Shown piece after piece: positions 1 to 13,188 of a stretch of DNA of 64,000 nt. This stretch comes from Eonycteris spelaea. Taxonomy: Eukaryota; Chordata; Mammalia; Chiroptera; Pteropodidae. Where the stretch lies: the NCBI GenBank assembly GCA_003508835.1, contig PUFA01000027.1, positions 310,001 to 374,000 of the forward strand, given 5' to 3'. The notes under the pieces are model-generated. The model saw only the letters and a list, made by a program, of their open reading frames with translations. It searched no databases and was not told the origin of the DNA. Position numbers and translations under genes: made by a program. Position 1 is the stretch's first letter. Each line of letters begins with the position of its first letter.

Positions 1-2486
1 ATAAGGACCTAATATTTCCTAAGAAAGTCAAATCTATGGGGGATTCATCTTTTTAGAAAACAGTATATTAACAGCATCGCCTCAATTCCATCAAGTAAGC
101 AAATGAAGACTAGCCTTGCATATGCCAAAGAAGCTTCACCAAGTAAATGCTCACGCATGCATCTCGTGCATGACAGGGCAAGCGGAATGTACTAGACATG
201 TTTCACTTTTTTCCCCATCCACATAGCCCTTCTAGAGAATCTGCCCTATCCTCGGTTCTCAGAACAGGTGCCCTGGGAACATGGCGACCCTCACATACCA
301 CGCTAGAGGTGACTGAGGAGAGCTGGAAGACATGCACTCCAACAGCAGTGAAATTCGTCACTGACCAGGAACCTCTTGTATACGACTGGGATCAAACAGA
401 TGTGCCAGGCCGGTCAGAAATCAATTCTCAGGACAGAGGGATCCAAGCGGCAAAGGCTGCTGTATCATTAGCTAGTGTGAGAGCTATTACTGTACAAGCA
501 GACGTGGCCGATGAACTCAGCCCAAGAGAGGAATTTCCATTCTCGTGAATCCTGGCTCTTCTCCACACCTAGGAGCTCCACAATCTTCTCTGGGTCTTTG
601 CCTTGAGCTGGTCGGAGCAGAATCTATTCCTTGCAACCAAAACAGCCCTCATCAGAATTTGAGACTGTTCTAAATACTAAAGGGTTTGGCTCTGTACAGA
701 GAGAGGAAAAGGAAGTGGTCTATAACAACTGAGAGAAACAATAGCATTCACTCCTCAGGGCGGAAAAAGCTGATCTTAGAGGGACGAACAGAGCACTCTG
801 CTAAGAAGGGAAGAGTCTTGGTGAAGGATGGAACCAACAGTCAATGACACAGTGTGGGAGGCACAGTGTTTCCACACTGAGCTAATGGTAAAAAAACACC
901 TGATTGCTTGAGTCTGAAGAATCGAAATTGCCAAAGTCAAACAAGCATACTTAGGACAGGTTCTGTCAAAGTCTTCCACTTAAACACCTATGTAAGATTA
1001 TATTTGGTAGACATGTATGAAAGGATATTTAGAATGGGAGCTGGGGCTCTTCTATCTAGGAGGAAACAGTTTCTAACTGTACCTATTGTAAAGACCTAGG
1101 GAACCCACCTGATAAATATTTATTTGTATTATTACTACCAATATCTGTGCTACCATCGACAATGATAAATGGAGCGCTGTGGCCCATTAAGGCATATCTT
1201 TGAGACACCTTTGGATCTAGCTCTAAAATGCAGATGCTACCTCCCAAGCCATAAGCCTACATGGTCCTTCATAAAGATAAATCAATTCAGGCAGAACTGT
1301 TGGTTATATGTCTGAAGATCATGAAGTAAGTCCACTTGTTGCCCAAGAAGTTCTTTGATTCGGCAACTACCAAGTTGGCCTTGGGCCGTTAGTCAAACAG
1401 CCACAGGCCCCAGGCCAGTCCTCAGTGGACCAGGCCTCGGGTCAGCTCTCTACACAGGGGCCACTGGCAGCCGGACCATAAGGCCAGATCCCGTGCCTCT
1501 ACTTCTCCACCCCTCGGGCCTCCGTCCATGATGACGCAATGTGGTGGAAGGAGCGTGGGCACCAGGGCCACACAGAACTGGCTTTGATCCCATTTGCTAT
1601 TGGTGTGAACTCAGATGAATTATTTAATTTCTTGAGCCTGTTTTTTTTTTAATCTAGAAAATACATGAGATAGGTACTTTTCAGGAATGTCGTGAGAATT
1701 AGATTTTATGCCTACATGAAAAACACATGGGCCTATGTCTGGTATTTAGTAAGAAGTCAATGAATGTATTTAAGTAAAACAAAACAAAACAAAACAAAAC
1801 AACACAACCCTGGAATTGAAAATAAGGAGCCTCCTCTAAGCTGCTGCTGGAAAAGTGCCAACGAGCCCATCTCCCCTCTTCCATCACTTTAAACAAGCAC
1901 ATGAGAAGGCGTCTGACCCTGTGGGTGGCTTCCCCGCAAGATCCTCTTAGAGAACAGCTGTAGTCTAGGGTCCCAGCTCCACCTTCGTGCCCCAGCCTCC
2001 TGTCCATGAGAGCCCCCAACCACACCACAGCAGGGGGGCCTCACAGACCTCCAGCTGCCGGGAGGGAGTGTAACTGACCAAGGGACCCCTGGCTGTGCGT
2101 GCAACGTGCCCCCGGGCCACCCTACACTTCTCGGGCGTTGCGGGAGCAGAGGACCCTTCCTGGAGAACACAGGACTACTACACCGTGAAGGTCGACTTTA
2201 GCTCAAGGACCCCCTGCTGGCCTTGGAGACCTTCCTGAGACATCACCATGTCTAGACTGTTCCCGCGCGATGTCCTTCCCTCTCCGTCACGTGGGGTCAC
2301 ATTTGCCATCGTGGTCTGACAGCTCTTCCAGCCTTCATCGGCTCCCCACTTCCCTTTGCTCGCACGGACATTTCTCCTATGAAAGTCCTCCGTGTCTGCT
2401 TCTCAGAGGATTCAGGCTAACGCAACCAGCACGTCACTCTAGATTTCTGACAATTCTCTGAGGTTTCCCAATGAGATCCCACTTAC
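1..2486. other. Left flank: 3' intron of TMBIM7
   Basis: No coding exon was recognised here. It should be intron of the minus-strand TMBIM7 gene, because the conserved Lifeguard C-terminal exon (with the SPEEY-type motif) was searched for by eye on the minus strand and not found, so it probably lies further left. The only recognisable content is a weak MIR-like stretch near 1545-1775 and a short (AAAAC)n run at 1775-1803. Small open frames in this part look like chance. Confidence 0.45.
1775..1803. repeat. (AAAAC)n simple repeat
   Basis: Five to six tandem AAAAC pentamers, the last one imperfect. They directly follow MIR-like sequence ending near 1775. Confidence 0.85.
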
Positions 2487-5373
2487 ATATGATCGTACGA
2501 AGACTAAGAGGATTCCGTACATAATAAGTATGAAGAGTAAAACGAATAGAATTCCATTTAGCAAGGTGAAATCCCACTGAAGAAACACAAACAACACAAA
2601 AAAAAAACAATTCAATTATCACCTATACAGAATTTCAGGATGTTTAGAGATCCATCTTATACCCCACAGACAGAAACTGGCCCATATGCCTACAATTTAC
2701 CCTGCTCAGTTCCAAGAACCATGGAACTCCATTAGCCCCTAACCCCTGAAAATGCTACATGAAAAGTGTCATAGTGACTGGGACTTGCTTCAGGAGGGGA
2801 AGAGGGTAGGAGTATGAATGAAGTAACAGGGGCATGAGTTGATAATTTTTAAAACTTGGTAATGGATACATGGAGGGTCATTACGTTATTCTATATTAAA
2901 TAAGTTGTATGTAAATGTATATGTAAGTATGATCATAACTATTCATATTTTTTAAGGCATGTGCATAGAATACATTAATGAAATAGACCAAGATGTTAAC
3001 TGGGTACCTTTATCACATTTGTATGCATGTATTTTAATAACAAATATATACTAAGCTTTCGAAAATTTCTGTTAGTTATTCTTTTGTAATTTTGAAGTTA
3101 ATATGCTTTTTGGTTTTGCCTTTAAAAAATAGTGACCAAATCAGCTTGGGGGAGATTAAGATTTTTAAAGACAGGGGACTATTCATCTTTTGGCCTGGAA
3201 AATTTTAGATTGTGCAGTAAAAGAAGAGCTTTGGATCCAAGATATTTTCTTGCAAGAGCGTTTTTCTCATTCCTTTATTTTCTTCTTCACTCCCGACACT
3301 TAACACACCAAAAGCCTAATCTGAAGTCCTACATCACCTGGTGTGGTTCTCAGACCCGCATCAGCACCACCTGGGAAATGCAAACTGTTGGGCCCCGCAG
3401 GCCACGCAAAGCTGCAAGTGCAGGGCTGCAGCCCAGCAGCCTGGTTTAATGAGCGTCCCAGGTGATTCTGGTCCTGCTAAAAGTTTGTCCCCAGCCGCGC
3501 TTTCAGTACACGTGGCTGCTGAGCCCTTGAAACGTGGCTAGTCCGAATTGGGATGTGCTAGCAATATAAAATACACACTGGATTTGAAATTTATTTTGAA
3601 AAAAAGAACGTAAACTATCTCATTGACATTTTTGTTATACTGACTATTCGTTGAAATGATAATACTTTGCATGTATTGGATCAAGTAAAATATGTTATTA
3701 AAAATAATTTCACCTGTTCTTTTTTTTTTTTTTTAATGTGGCTACTAGGAAAGCTGGAAGATGAGGAGGCCATGCAGGTGAGTCCCACAGGACAGCAGGG
3801 AACAGGAAGGAGGAGGGAGAAGACTGGGTCAGGAGGGGCAAAGGACCCTGTCCGTACACTCCCTTATGACAGAGATCTGTTTCAATAACACTTACTTTTG
3901 TTTGAAGAGCAAATAAAGTGAGCGATAATGTCACCAGAGCAGTTGCTGCTGTTGCCCATAACACCTCCTCGGCTTTATAGAAACTAAAAACAGAGACTGA
4001 GATTATCGTTCACATACATTCGAAGAAAAGAACACACACAAAAAGAAAATGTGTATCAGAGACTTACACGGTTATGGCTCCCAGTAGTAGACCTTGAAGA
4101 AGTGTCTAAAAACAAAATTCAAAATAAATCAGAAGCCTGATGATTCCTGAGGCCCAGAATCTGAAGGAGATGACTTGAAGTGTGTGTGTTTGGCAGAGTC
4201 TGGGAGGCAGGTAAGAATATACACAACCCTAGCACACATGCTACAGGGCGATTAATTATTTAAAAAATAGTAGATTTTTATGTTCTCCCTTTATATTCTC
4301 CCTAAGACTGACAAGAGAAAACTCTTTTATTAGCAAAAATGTCTTAGGACAGAATAGTAACTTTCAACATATCAAGTGACTTGAATATGTGTTGATTGAG
4401 AACATGGGAATCAATGTAAAAAGTTTATCTGTAGACCATATGGTCATTAATCAAATGAGGCCATCCACACGGGATCATACATTTTATCAGAGCAGGACAT
4501 GCTATTTCTACTAAGGCTTCACCAGCAGTTTCAGTATTGACCTTTCCCATGGTGCTTAAGTGAGAATAAAATAGTTCTTCGAACCTCCCAAATGGGACGA
4601 GGATTGAGATTGTCCCAGAACAAGGAGGGGGCTGGAGGGCACTTATTTGCAGAGCATGAGCTGCACAGGTAGGTGCTGATCCAGGCTCGGAGAAGGGCTG
4701 TATTGGGGCTGCATTGTTTCCATGGGCCAAATGGAGCTCGGTATGGGGCAGCGTGGTGGAGAGCGACAACTGCCCAGAGCCAGCAGGAAGTCATCCCGAA
4801 GGATGAGACCAAGAAAGGCAACGAGGATGTGCCCAGGCCGGCAATCAGGCCCCAGGACAGCCGGCAGGACACGTGAGAACTGCAGTGAGCGGTGACCGCA
4901 GGGCCTAGGGACATTCCCCAGCTGCTAGGATGCTTTGTCAGAGGCGAATCTGGAGACTGCTGATAGGTAAGAGCCAGAAAAGAATCTACCAGTCTCAAGG
5001 AATAGAAATGAAGACGCATCCTAACTGCAGTGCTAGGACTGCTACAGGGGCTTTGAACTTCTCCAGCTGGCCAACGACATAGAGGATCGGAGATCGGAAA
5101 AGAATTCGGGTCCCGAGAGTCCTGGACTGCCTCTCAATTTTTCAAACCCCGTAAGTGCCTGATTCTCTACTTTGTTACATGCGCCAAGTAAGCTGTCTTT
5201 ATTTCCATTATAGGTTTTTTTTAAAAAAAGTGTATCTATTCCCCCATACACATGACATTTTAATAGTGTTCTTGCCTCCAACCTTCCTCTCAAGATTTTC
5301 TTCTTCTACTTGCTCAGTTGCTTCACTTTTCTCCATCTTCAGCAGCACACGAAAGAAGTGTGTGCGTGCGTGC

Positions 5374-5409
<36 letters not shown>

Positions 5410-8400
5410 CTGACAGACAGACAGAATGAAGGGAGAAGAGGGGATGGAAGGGAGAGGGAGAAGGAATGATTTCCAACAGGAAGGCACCGTTCCGTTTTTT
5501 GAAGAGTGAGAGTGAATAACAAAAGGCCTCGGCAGTCAAATCTGCCCAAGGGCTTCAAGAGCTCACAACGTGAGCTCCAGGTGCCAAAATTCTATGGGAC
5601 AAAAGCTGTCTTCGGTGCACGTTTTCCACTTTCCCTCAACTCCTTTTCAGAAATGGTTTTCTCCATATGTTTTCTAATGTAAAGTCTAGAAAATATAATT
5701 AATTCTTTGCCCCTTGATAATATTTCTTCTCATGAGCTATTATCTGCTTTTAGACAAACAGCAAAACCTGAGATGAGAGCTTCATCTGAGACCAATAACT
5801 TTGATCTCTTCTTGTAATATGCATTAAAACCACTGAAAATTTTAAAATAAAAAATTCAAAAATTTCTGGAAAAATCCCCTCACCCCACCCCTACCAGCTT
5901 TGCTCCAGGAGTTCCAGTATCTTTGTTTGCTTTTAGCCCTATCTCTTCCTGAGCCAGAAGTGGGAGACTCTACTTGCTCACCTGGTCAATGAGCAGGGTC
6001 CCCACGCCAGCTAAGAAAGGCTCCTCAATGCTCTGGCAGCTGAAAAAATGCCAAAATATGGGCATCAGAGAGCCAGTCTCCTCCAACCTCAGGAGGAAAC
6101 TAACTATCTCCCTGACGTAGAAATCACACTGGACACCGCCATGAGTCCTTGCTCGCTTTGACCACCAGGAGGCGCAGATCCAAATCCAGGCTCATTCACT
6201 CAAGTCAATGCACAGGGCTATGCCTTTTGTGCACTAACTGGCTTTAATTTCCTACCCTATTTTTTCTTGCATCATATTTCCTCGTCCATTCATCTTATAT
6301 TGTGGGTATAAACCATTTCAAGTCTGATATGAAACCAGATGATTAATAAATAAATAAATAAAAAATAAATAGATAGATAGATAGATAGATAGATAAATCA
6401 TATTGGGAGGGTGGTCAACAGTGCTTGGGAGGAAATGCAAACTCACCCAGAAAAAAATCTTTTGCCAACACAATGACTCACGCTAAGGCTGTTGTGGATT
6501 TTTCCAAAAGAAGCAAACACTATCAGTGAGTTTCGGGAGACCACTACTTGCAGGGGGCAAGAGGTTTGGCCTGACGGGAAGTGGAAAGAAGAGGAAGGGA
6601 ACGGGGGAGCGATGCTTCGATACTGCTGAGTCCGTGAGGAGGGGCCCTGAGACCGTCCAGGGAGCTAACCTCTGGGTCGGGATGCGGTAAGTGGTAGAAA
6701 TTCAGATTTTATTCAAGTTTTTAAAATCTAGGAGCTCCAGGTACCTGCTGAGAGTTGGTGAGATCCTAGAGTCCCCTTGGGCAGCACAGAAAGGAACTGG
6801 CTGCAAGAAAGGAGGCCACAGGTTTCCGTGGCCCAGAGCCGCACCGATCCACAGAGAAAGGGCCGATGTGGTGAGGCCTTGTGAGTGGAAGCTCCCCAAG
6901 GAGGCGTTGATGAACCGGGAACCCGGCCATGGATAACCGAGAAGAGCCAAAGACCAGAAGCTCCGCCCAACCCCCAACCCCCAACTCCCTAGCACCGGAA
7001 AAGCCCTCCTGGACTGAAATGCAAGGGGGGAATAAGGAGAAGCTGAGCTGAGATGGTTTCTGCTCCCAGTGAGACTTGAAATAGAAATAAAATAAATTTT
7101 ACAAAAATAAAGTTTTGAGTTTGTGAACTAAATGTGGAATCCACTCCATCACAAAATGTTGTTGTGTCTGACACGGTCCAGCAATAGTTGGGCTAAGGGT
7201 TATGAAATGTAGCCCAGATGTGGGAGTGAGTTCCCCCTGTTGCCTCTCAGAGGCAAGTTTGCCTGCACAAAGCAGTAGCCCAGGGTCCCCAAATTCTCCA
7301 GCTACTAAAAGGGTTTGGATACTATCTCCTAAGTACGTTTATGACTTTGTTACAATCAGAATTCAGCCAAGAGACTGTAATTTCACAAACAATTTCCATC
7401 TGTATTATTCCACAGAGAGATTTTCTACAATAAAAGAAATGAATTTAATAATGTGACAAAAAATACATATTTCAAAGGTGAGCTACAATGGGTGCTAACA
7501 AGGTTTACTTACAAATATTCCCAGGAGAATATAATTTGCAGGCACCTGACGGCGAGTTTCCCACAGCAAGCAAGAACAATAAGTAGAATGAAAAATGCTG
7601 GCCTGAGGATAATTTAAAACCATGTGTTATTTGCTTCCAATGTTCTATCATCTGATATAAGTAGATAGAGACATAGATCTCATTATATAATTATATAATT
7701 ATTATATATAATTACATAATTATCTAACAGTAAGTATTATAAAGTAAACAAAAATGTGAATTATCACCTTTACCTCTTTTTTTTTAGCTTCTAAAACTAA
7801 CTTTTCTCATTGCCACCCACAGACAGCTTGTTGGAATTTTTTTTTTTAATTTTTATTTTGAAATAATTACAGATTCACAGGAAGTTGCAAAAAGACAGAG
7901 AAGTACCCTGTACCCTATAATCAGTTCCCCCAATGGTAATATCTTTCACATTTATAGTATAATACCAAAACCAATCATTTAATATTATTCCACATATATA
8001 TATATATATGAAGCAATATCATAGGATATGACAGAAATCTATAGGTAGATACATCTAACCAGCATCACAATCAAAATTTGGAACTACCCATCATTAAAAC
8101 TTCAGCAAAGATCTTCCTCCCGCCATCCTTTCATGGTCACATACACATGCGCACGTGCGCACGCACACACACACACAGCTCCTGGCAACCACTAATTTGC
8201 TTGTTTTTCATCTCTATAATTTGTCATTTCAAGAATGTTATATCTTTACCTAGTTTTTAATGAACCTTGATCAATAGCTAGTAGAACCACTTTTTATTAA
8301 ATCCGATAATACTTACAATAGCGCATAGGTGAACCAAGCATTCGCGAGCACCCAAGCTTTTAAATCCATCCTAGTTTTTAAAAAATATAATAGTTTTAAA

Positions 8401-11400
8401 CAATAAGGAGTTAATTTTGCTAACTAATATATAGTAAAAGTAAAACAATCTCATGAGAAGAAACTCTAAATGACTGACAATGACAGAGAATGAAACATAC
8501 AACTGTATCTTTCTTCTTAAAATAGATTCATAAAAAGATGTAGTCATAAGTTATAAGTCAAATTTGGATAAATGCAAATGTCCTAGTGAACTTTTTATTT
8601 TAAAAAATACAGGGAATGACATGTGTTCAAAGCAAAAGAAATCAACTTCTCATATATTTGTTTATAAATATTTTCATAGGATGGTTTTAACCAGCGATGG
8701 ATCAGATAGTCCCTGAAATAATTTCTACATTGAACAGGATTCCAGCCTCGAAGACCTCCATAATTTCACCTTTTTTCCTTTATTCAGTTTTATTTGTGGA
8801 AGTAGCTCAAGGGAAATAAAAAAGAAAAGTGCCCAAAATTAGAGTAAGAAAAATTTTTCTTGGCTTGGGAAGTTGAAATAAAACTTTAGAAACCCACCAA
8901 CACCTTGGTCTAGGAGTTGCCTCAGAAAAACAAAGCTATAGAAATAGTGTATCCTATGAGTGATTAAGAAAAAGTCATTGTTAATGAGCAAAATTAAATC
9001 AAGCTGATTCAATAAGATTTAATGTGCACAACTTAATATTTAATTTCCATCAGTGCTAAAGACCTACCAGAAAAGAAACAGGCTGATAATGCCCCAGTGG
9101 CCACCAACTGAGCTGACAGGAGCAGGAACACTTTCACAACGAAAGCTGAGGAGACAAGAATGAGGAAACATTATTTTTGTGACAATGTTCAAAAGTAAAA
9201 ATATAATTACCTATTTCTGACACTTAACAAGAGAAATTTTTCCTCTGATTTTTTGAGGACTGGAAAGAGGGTGCTAGTTTAGAGTTAGCCAATTAAATAA
9301 TGAGAGAAATAGAACTTGCAGGAAATAGTCTGAATTGTTGGAGATCTTTTTTTTTTTTAGATCTGAGGGTTTATTCTGGAAGTCGCTCAATTGTAAAGAC
9401 AAATTCAGGGATTTAATTCCTTAAGATGCACACCCTGTCCTCTTTAGGCCCAAAAGTGATTTGAAAGTCGTGGAATGTCACAAGCCCATCTTTAGGGATC
9501 CAGCCACACCTGTGCACAGGATGGAGCAGACCGGAGCCTCGGAGCCTCGGGGACAGCTGGTAGTGAGGGCATTTACCCCTTGGGTGTGGAGGGAGTCAGC
9601 AGAGCTTTTCTACTGGTTTTCTCTCTGGCCCATCTGCCATTATCCACTCACTTCCCTCCTACCTATGCAGAGACCAGATAAGCTGACGAATTATTAGTAA
9701 GACCAAGGAGTTCCCCAAGAACAGCATGCCAAGGCAGAGCGCAGAGTATGCTGGAGCCTCTTTTTGCTTACTTCCTACTGCACGGGTTTTCCTGGGCCTC
9801 TGAATATGGTGCTGGTAATGACAGTTACTGTTTTGTGGCTTTATGACAATTTCAAAAGAAAAAATGAAACAGTGCTGCATAAGATTGATGTATAGAATCG
9901 TAACTGTATCCTGGGTGGTTTCTGTACATAGAAAGTGTGACAACAGAGAAATGATCTATGTTAATGAAAACACAAACACATATATACCTTACATATATAT
10001 ACCTTACATATATACCTTACACATATATCTCTTACATTATGGCCAATTGATTTTTTAAAAAAATATGCTAGAACAATTCAATGGAAAAAGAGTAGTCTTT
10101 TCAACAAATATTGCTGGGACAACTGGACATGTACATACAAAAGGATGAATCTGGACCCCTTCTTCATGTCATACATATACAGAAATTAATTGGTTAAAAA
10201 TGGAACTTAGATATAAACATAAATAAAACTCTTGGAAGGATGCACAGGTATCAATCATTGTGAGCATGGATCAAACAATGATTTTTTTTTTAAGGTATGG
10301 CACCTAAAACACCAGCAAAGAAAGAAATAAACAGATAAATTGGATTTCATCAACAGCGAAAGCTTGTGCTTTAAATGATAGCATCAAGAAAATATAACAA
10401 AGCCCTAAAACTGGGGAAAAAAATTTGCAAATCACATATCTGATAAGGACTTGTATCTAGAAGATATGAAGAATTCTTACAATTCAATAACAAGAAGACA
10501 AATACCAATTAAAATTGGGCAAAGCTGGGGTATCTGACGCCTGCCGCACTGATGCTGTCATTGGGCTTGGCCACATGATGTGAGTTGCCCAATGAGAAGT
10601 TAGCATGTGGGATTCAACAGAGGATTGATTAATGGCTTGCACATCGGGGCTTGTCCACCTGGTATACTTCTTGGGATCCAGCTGCCATGTGATGAGAAGT
10701 CAAGCCAAAGATGAGATCTAAAAACCAACACCAACTGCCAGCCATGCTAAGGAGTCATAATGGTCACTGCGGTGTCAGCCGCCATCGCATTAAAACTGCA
10801 TACAAGCCTCCAATCAGGACTAGAGTAAGAACTGCCCAGCTGAGCCCAGTCAACCCACAAAATCATGAGAGGTTATATAATGATTGGTGTGTTTTTTTTT
10901 TAAAGTAGGCAAAAGGTTCAAATAGACATTTCTTCAAAGAGACAGGCAAATGGCCAATAAGCATGTGAAAGGATGTTCAGCATCATTAGTCATTAAGGAA
11001 ATGCAAATCAAAACTACAGTGAGATATCACTTCACACACACTATAATGGCTACAATAAAAAAACACAGACAAAAACAAGTTTTGATGAGGATGTGGAGAA
11101 ACTGAAAACCTCATACATTGCTGGCTGGAATGTAAAATGGTACAGCCACTTTGGAAAAATTTGGCAGTTCCAAGAAACATTAAACATAAAGTTACCATAT
11201 AGCTTAGCAATTTCTAGGTACTTACAAAAGAGAAATGAAGACACATGTCCATATAAAAATTCATATATGAATGTTGATCACAGCATTATTCATAATAACA
11301 AAATAATGGAAACAAACCAAATGTCTGTCAACTGAGGAATGAATAAACAAAATGCTTTCTATCCAGGCAATGGAATATTGTACAGCCATAAAGAAGGAAT

Positions 11401-13188
11401 GAAGTACTGACACATGCTACAATGTGGGCGAACCTTGAAAACATTATGCTGGTGAAAGAAGGCAATCACAGAAGACCACATATTATATGATTCCATTTAT
11501 ATGAAATATGTAGACTAGGCAAATCCATAGAGACAAACAGTAGGTTAGTGGTTGGCAGAGACAGGGAAGAGGAAGAAATGGGGAGTGACTCCTAATGAGT
11601 ATGGGTTCCTCTTTGTGCAATGTTTGTACAACTGTGTAAATATATGAAAAACCATCGAACTGTACACTTAAAAGGGGTGAATTTTATGATATGTGAATTA
11701 TATCTCTTTAAAGCTGTTTTAAAAAATAAAGTCCCCAGCCCCATAACTCTTAATCCATTACTTGCTATACTTGTGCTTCCGTAACACTTTCCTCTTTTCA
11801 TATACTATATAATTTTTAACTGCAGGGGAGGCAGATACAAACGACCAACTCTAATAGTGGTGAGGAGGCTTTACGTGTTTTAATTACAGTCTTAAGCTTC
11901 AGTGCCTCATCTGTGAAATGGCATTTCGATGGCTTCATTTACAGGGTTGTTGTAGGGACCAAATGTAGCAATGTTCCCCTTGTGCTACACCCAGTGATAA
12001 AAGATTGGCACCTGTGGCAGAGGTGGCTAGCTGTGTAGTGACTTCCATTCTCCTTGATTTTTTCCACTATCCAACACAGATCTTGTTAAAAGGTGTCAAT
12101 GGGACTAACTGAAAAACTACAGATAGGGGTGGCCATGTGGTCCAGGTAGGGTCAATGACATGTAATTGGAAACTCTTGGGTGTGGTTCCAGGGAAAGCCT
12201 CTGAAAAGAGGTCAGGTCTGGAGGATTCTCAGGACATCTATTCATGAATGGCGCCCCCTGGTTTTGTCAGGGTAGCACGCCAGACTTGGCCTTTTCCTAT
12301 CTGGAAGGCTAGAGCTCCGGAAGTCATCTTTCTAGCCACAAGATGGAGGATGAGGGCCACAGGGAGACAGCAATGGGATTCAAAGCTCATAGTCCACCTT
12401 CAAGTTGTCTAAGCCCTCAGAAAGCCTAATCGTGGCAGAGTGGTCATGGGAACCTGTAGCATTGCCTTGAATTACCTACCTTCAAACTTCAGATTTCATG
12501 AAAGAAAAAAGTTGATTTATTTAAGACACAGTTTTTTAGGTTTCTGTTATTTGCAGCTGAATGTATTTCCTATACTGAATTAATATCTAGGGCACTGAAT
12601 TAATATTCTTTAAAACTTAAGTCGATATTATGGAACTACAAATATACGTAGGTAAAAACATTCTACGATCAATGACTAATTCATATTTCCTAAGAAAACC
12701 ACAAGTTTTTCACTATAATGTGTTAATTATGAACTTCTGAATGCCCTGGACAACTTGGGGGCCATCTATTATAGCAGCCCTACACCATGTTTCATGGTAA
12801 AGCATGACTGGAAAAAACTAAAAGCAAATTCAATCTTTCTGACAATCGACTCTGTGGAAACATTTTAAGAGAACATTTGCTTTTCTCTCCCAAAAAGGTA
12901 ATTTCTTTATTCTCACCTCTGCGAATAGATGCTTCTGAGAATGGGTTGGCTATAGTACTGCTGTCATTGGGAATGGTCTCATCTGAAATGTGTACCACAA
13001 AGGTATCCTCTTGCTCACTAGCCTTTGAATGTGGTTCCCCATGAGTTTGCTGCTGCGCAAATGAAGGTGAAGCATTGGAGGACCTTTTAGATTTGGTCTG
13101 GACGTTATCATCTGCTGCCTTCCGGATCAGATGTTGATGATCTCCAGCACTAAGGTCTATTGGTTCACTGACCCCCAAGTCCATTTTC
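2487..13188 (-). CDS. TMBIM7: TMBIM7 (Lifeguard/BAX-inhibitor-motif membrane protein), 3' partial, frame-disrupted
   Basis: Seven minus-strand coding exons were found by reading: 13188-12917 (ATG at 13184-13182, four bases after a good acceptor), 9145-9068, 8370-8317, 7602-7513, 4105-4068, 3983-3896 and 2576-2487. Each has AG/GT borders. The N-terminal 89 residues are polar and Ser-rich. Family signatures then follow: KVFLLLSAQL (TM1), WVLANAWFTYALL, ACCGK, RRQVPANYILLGIFTLLQ, FYKAEEVLWATAATALV, FALQTKWDFTLLNG and a last hydrophobic segment ending FVRSY. Lifeguard proteins are ER/Golgi multi-pass proteins linked to calcium leak and survival signalling. Exons 13188-3896 join in phase except for one missing base at the 9068/8370 junction and one near 7555, inside an expected Leu codon. 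The human locus is, as I recall, a pseudogene (TMBIM7P) while mouse keeps the gene. Whether the breaks here are real or assembly errors is unresolved. The C-terminal part lies off the left edge. Confidence 0.82.
3340..3490. repeat. MER5A-like hAT DNA transposon remnant
   Basis: The order of phrases ('ATCAGCACCACCTGGGAAATG...', a GC-rich middle, 'CCAGGTGATTCTGG') matches the ancient mammalian MER5A element as I remember it. It lies in a TMBIM7 intron. The AT-rich block after it (about 3500-3770), ending 'TGTGGCTACTAGGAAA', also looks like a dispersed repeat but I cannot name it. Confidence 0.6.
5358..5408. repeat. (TG)n/(TGCG)n microsatellite
   Basis: Alternating purine-pyrimidine run: TGCG tetramers, then more than 15 TG dinucleotides. 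It is probably length-polymorphic. The open frames on both strands here are low-complexity artefacts. Confidence 0.92.
6343..6397. repeat. (ATAA)n-(GATA)n microsatellite
   Basis: AATA tetramers pass directly into seven or so GATA tetramers. The tract is intronic in TMBIM7. Confidence 0.9.
7835..8260. mobile_element. L1 3'-region fragment
   Basis: It contains phrases typical of old L1 3' regions, such as 'TTGAAATAATTACAGATTCACAGGAAGTTGC' in part and 'CTGGCAACCACTAATTTG' followed by 'CTCTATAATTTGTCATTTC'. A short alternating run rich in CG/CA (8146-8177) interrupts it. No open frame of note. Confidence 0.6.
10050..11735 (+). mobile_element. Degenerate L1 (ORF2 3' end and 3' UTR), interrupted
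   Basis: The sequence reads like the end of L1 ORF2 and its 3' UTR on the plus strand: 'AAATGGCCAATAAGCATGTG', 'TGTGGAGAAACTGAAAACC', 'TGGAATATTGTACAGCC', then 'CTGTACACTTAAAAGGGGTG'. The element is broken by stops throughout. Between about 10525 and 10905 an unrelated block splits the L1, so that block inserted later. It lies between TMBIM7 coding exons 1 and 2. Confidence 0.75.
10525..10905. mobile_element. Unassigned insertion nested in the L1
   Basis: This block is far less AT-rich than its surroundings and separates two halves of one L1. It ends in a T-rich run followed by AAAG, and contains 'GGGATCCAGCTGCCATGTGATG', a phrase I associate with old LTR or MER-type repeats. I cannot assign a family. 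Residual target duplication was not seen. Confidence 0.4.
11880..11995 (+). repeat. MIR SINE fragment
   Basis: The core resembles MIR: 'CAGTGCCTCATCTGTGAAATGG' followed by 'ACAGGGTTGTTGTAGGGACC'. Intronic in TMBIM7. Confidence 0.6.
12917..13188 (-). CDS. TMBIM7: TMBIM7 first coding exon
   Basis: The acceptor precedes 13188 and the ATG is at 13184, so at least one 5' untranslated exon must lie at higher coordinates. The exon encodes about 89 residues, then the donor at 12916-12911 (GTGAGA) in phase 1, which joins correctly to the exon ending at 9145. The domain is hydrophilic and rich in Ser, Asp and Gln. It lacks the Pro/Tyr-rich repeats typical of the N termini of several Lifeguard paralogues. 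The open frame runs past the donor to 12792 only by chance. Confidence 0.8.

Noticed and set aside
5155..5558. Open frames with Val-Cys or Thr-His runs on both strands
   Set aside because: They are translations of the (TG)n microsatellite and have no coding support.
5982..6039. A 58-nt minus-strand segment with good acceptor and GTGAGC donor, open in one frame, lying among TMBIM7 exons
   Set aside because: Joining the exon ending at 7513 directly to 4105 gives the family peptide GIFTLLQGLLLGAI in phase. Including this segment would interrupt it. Treated as a cryptic or chance exon.
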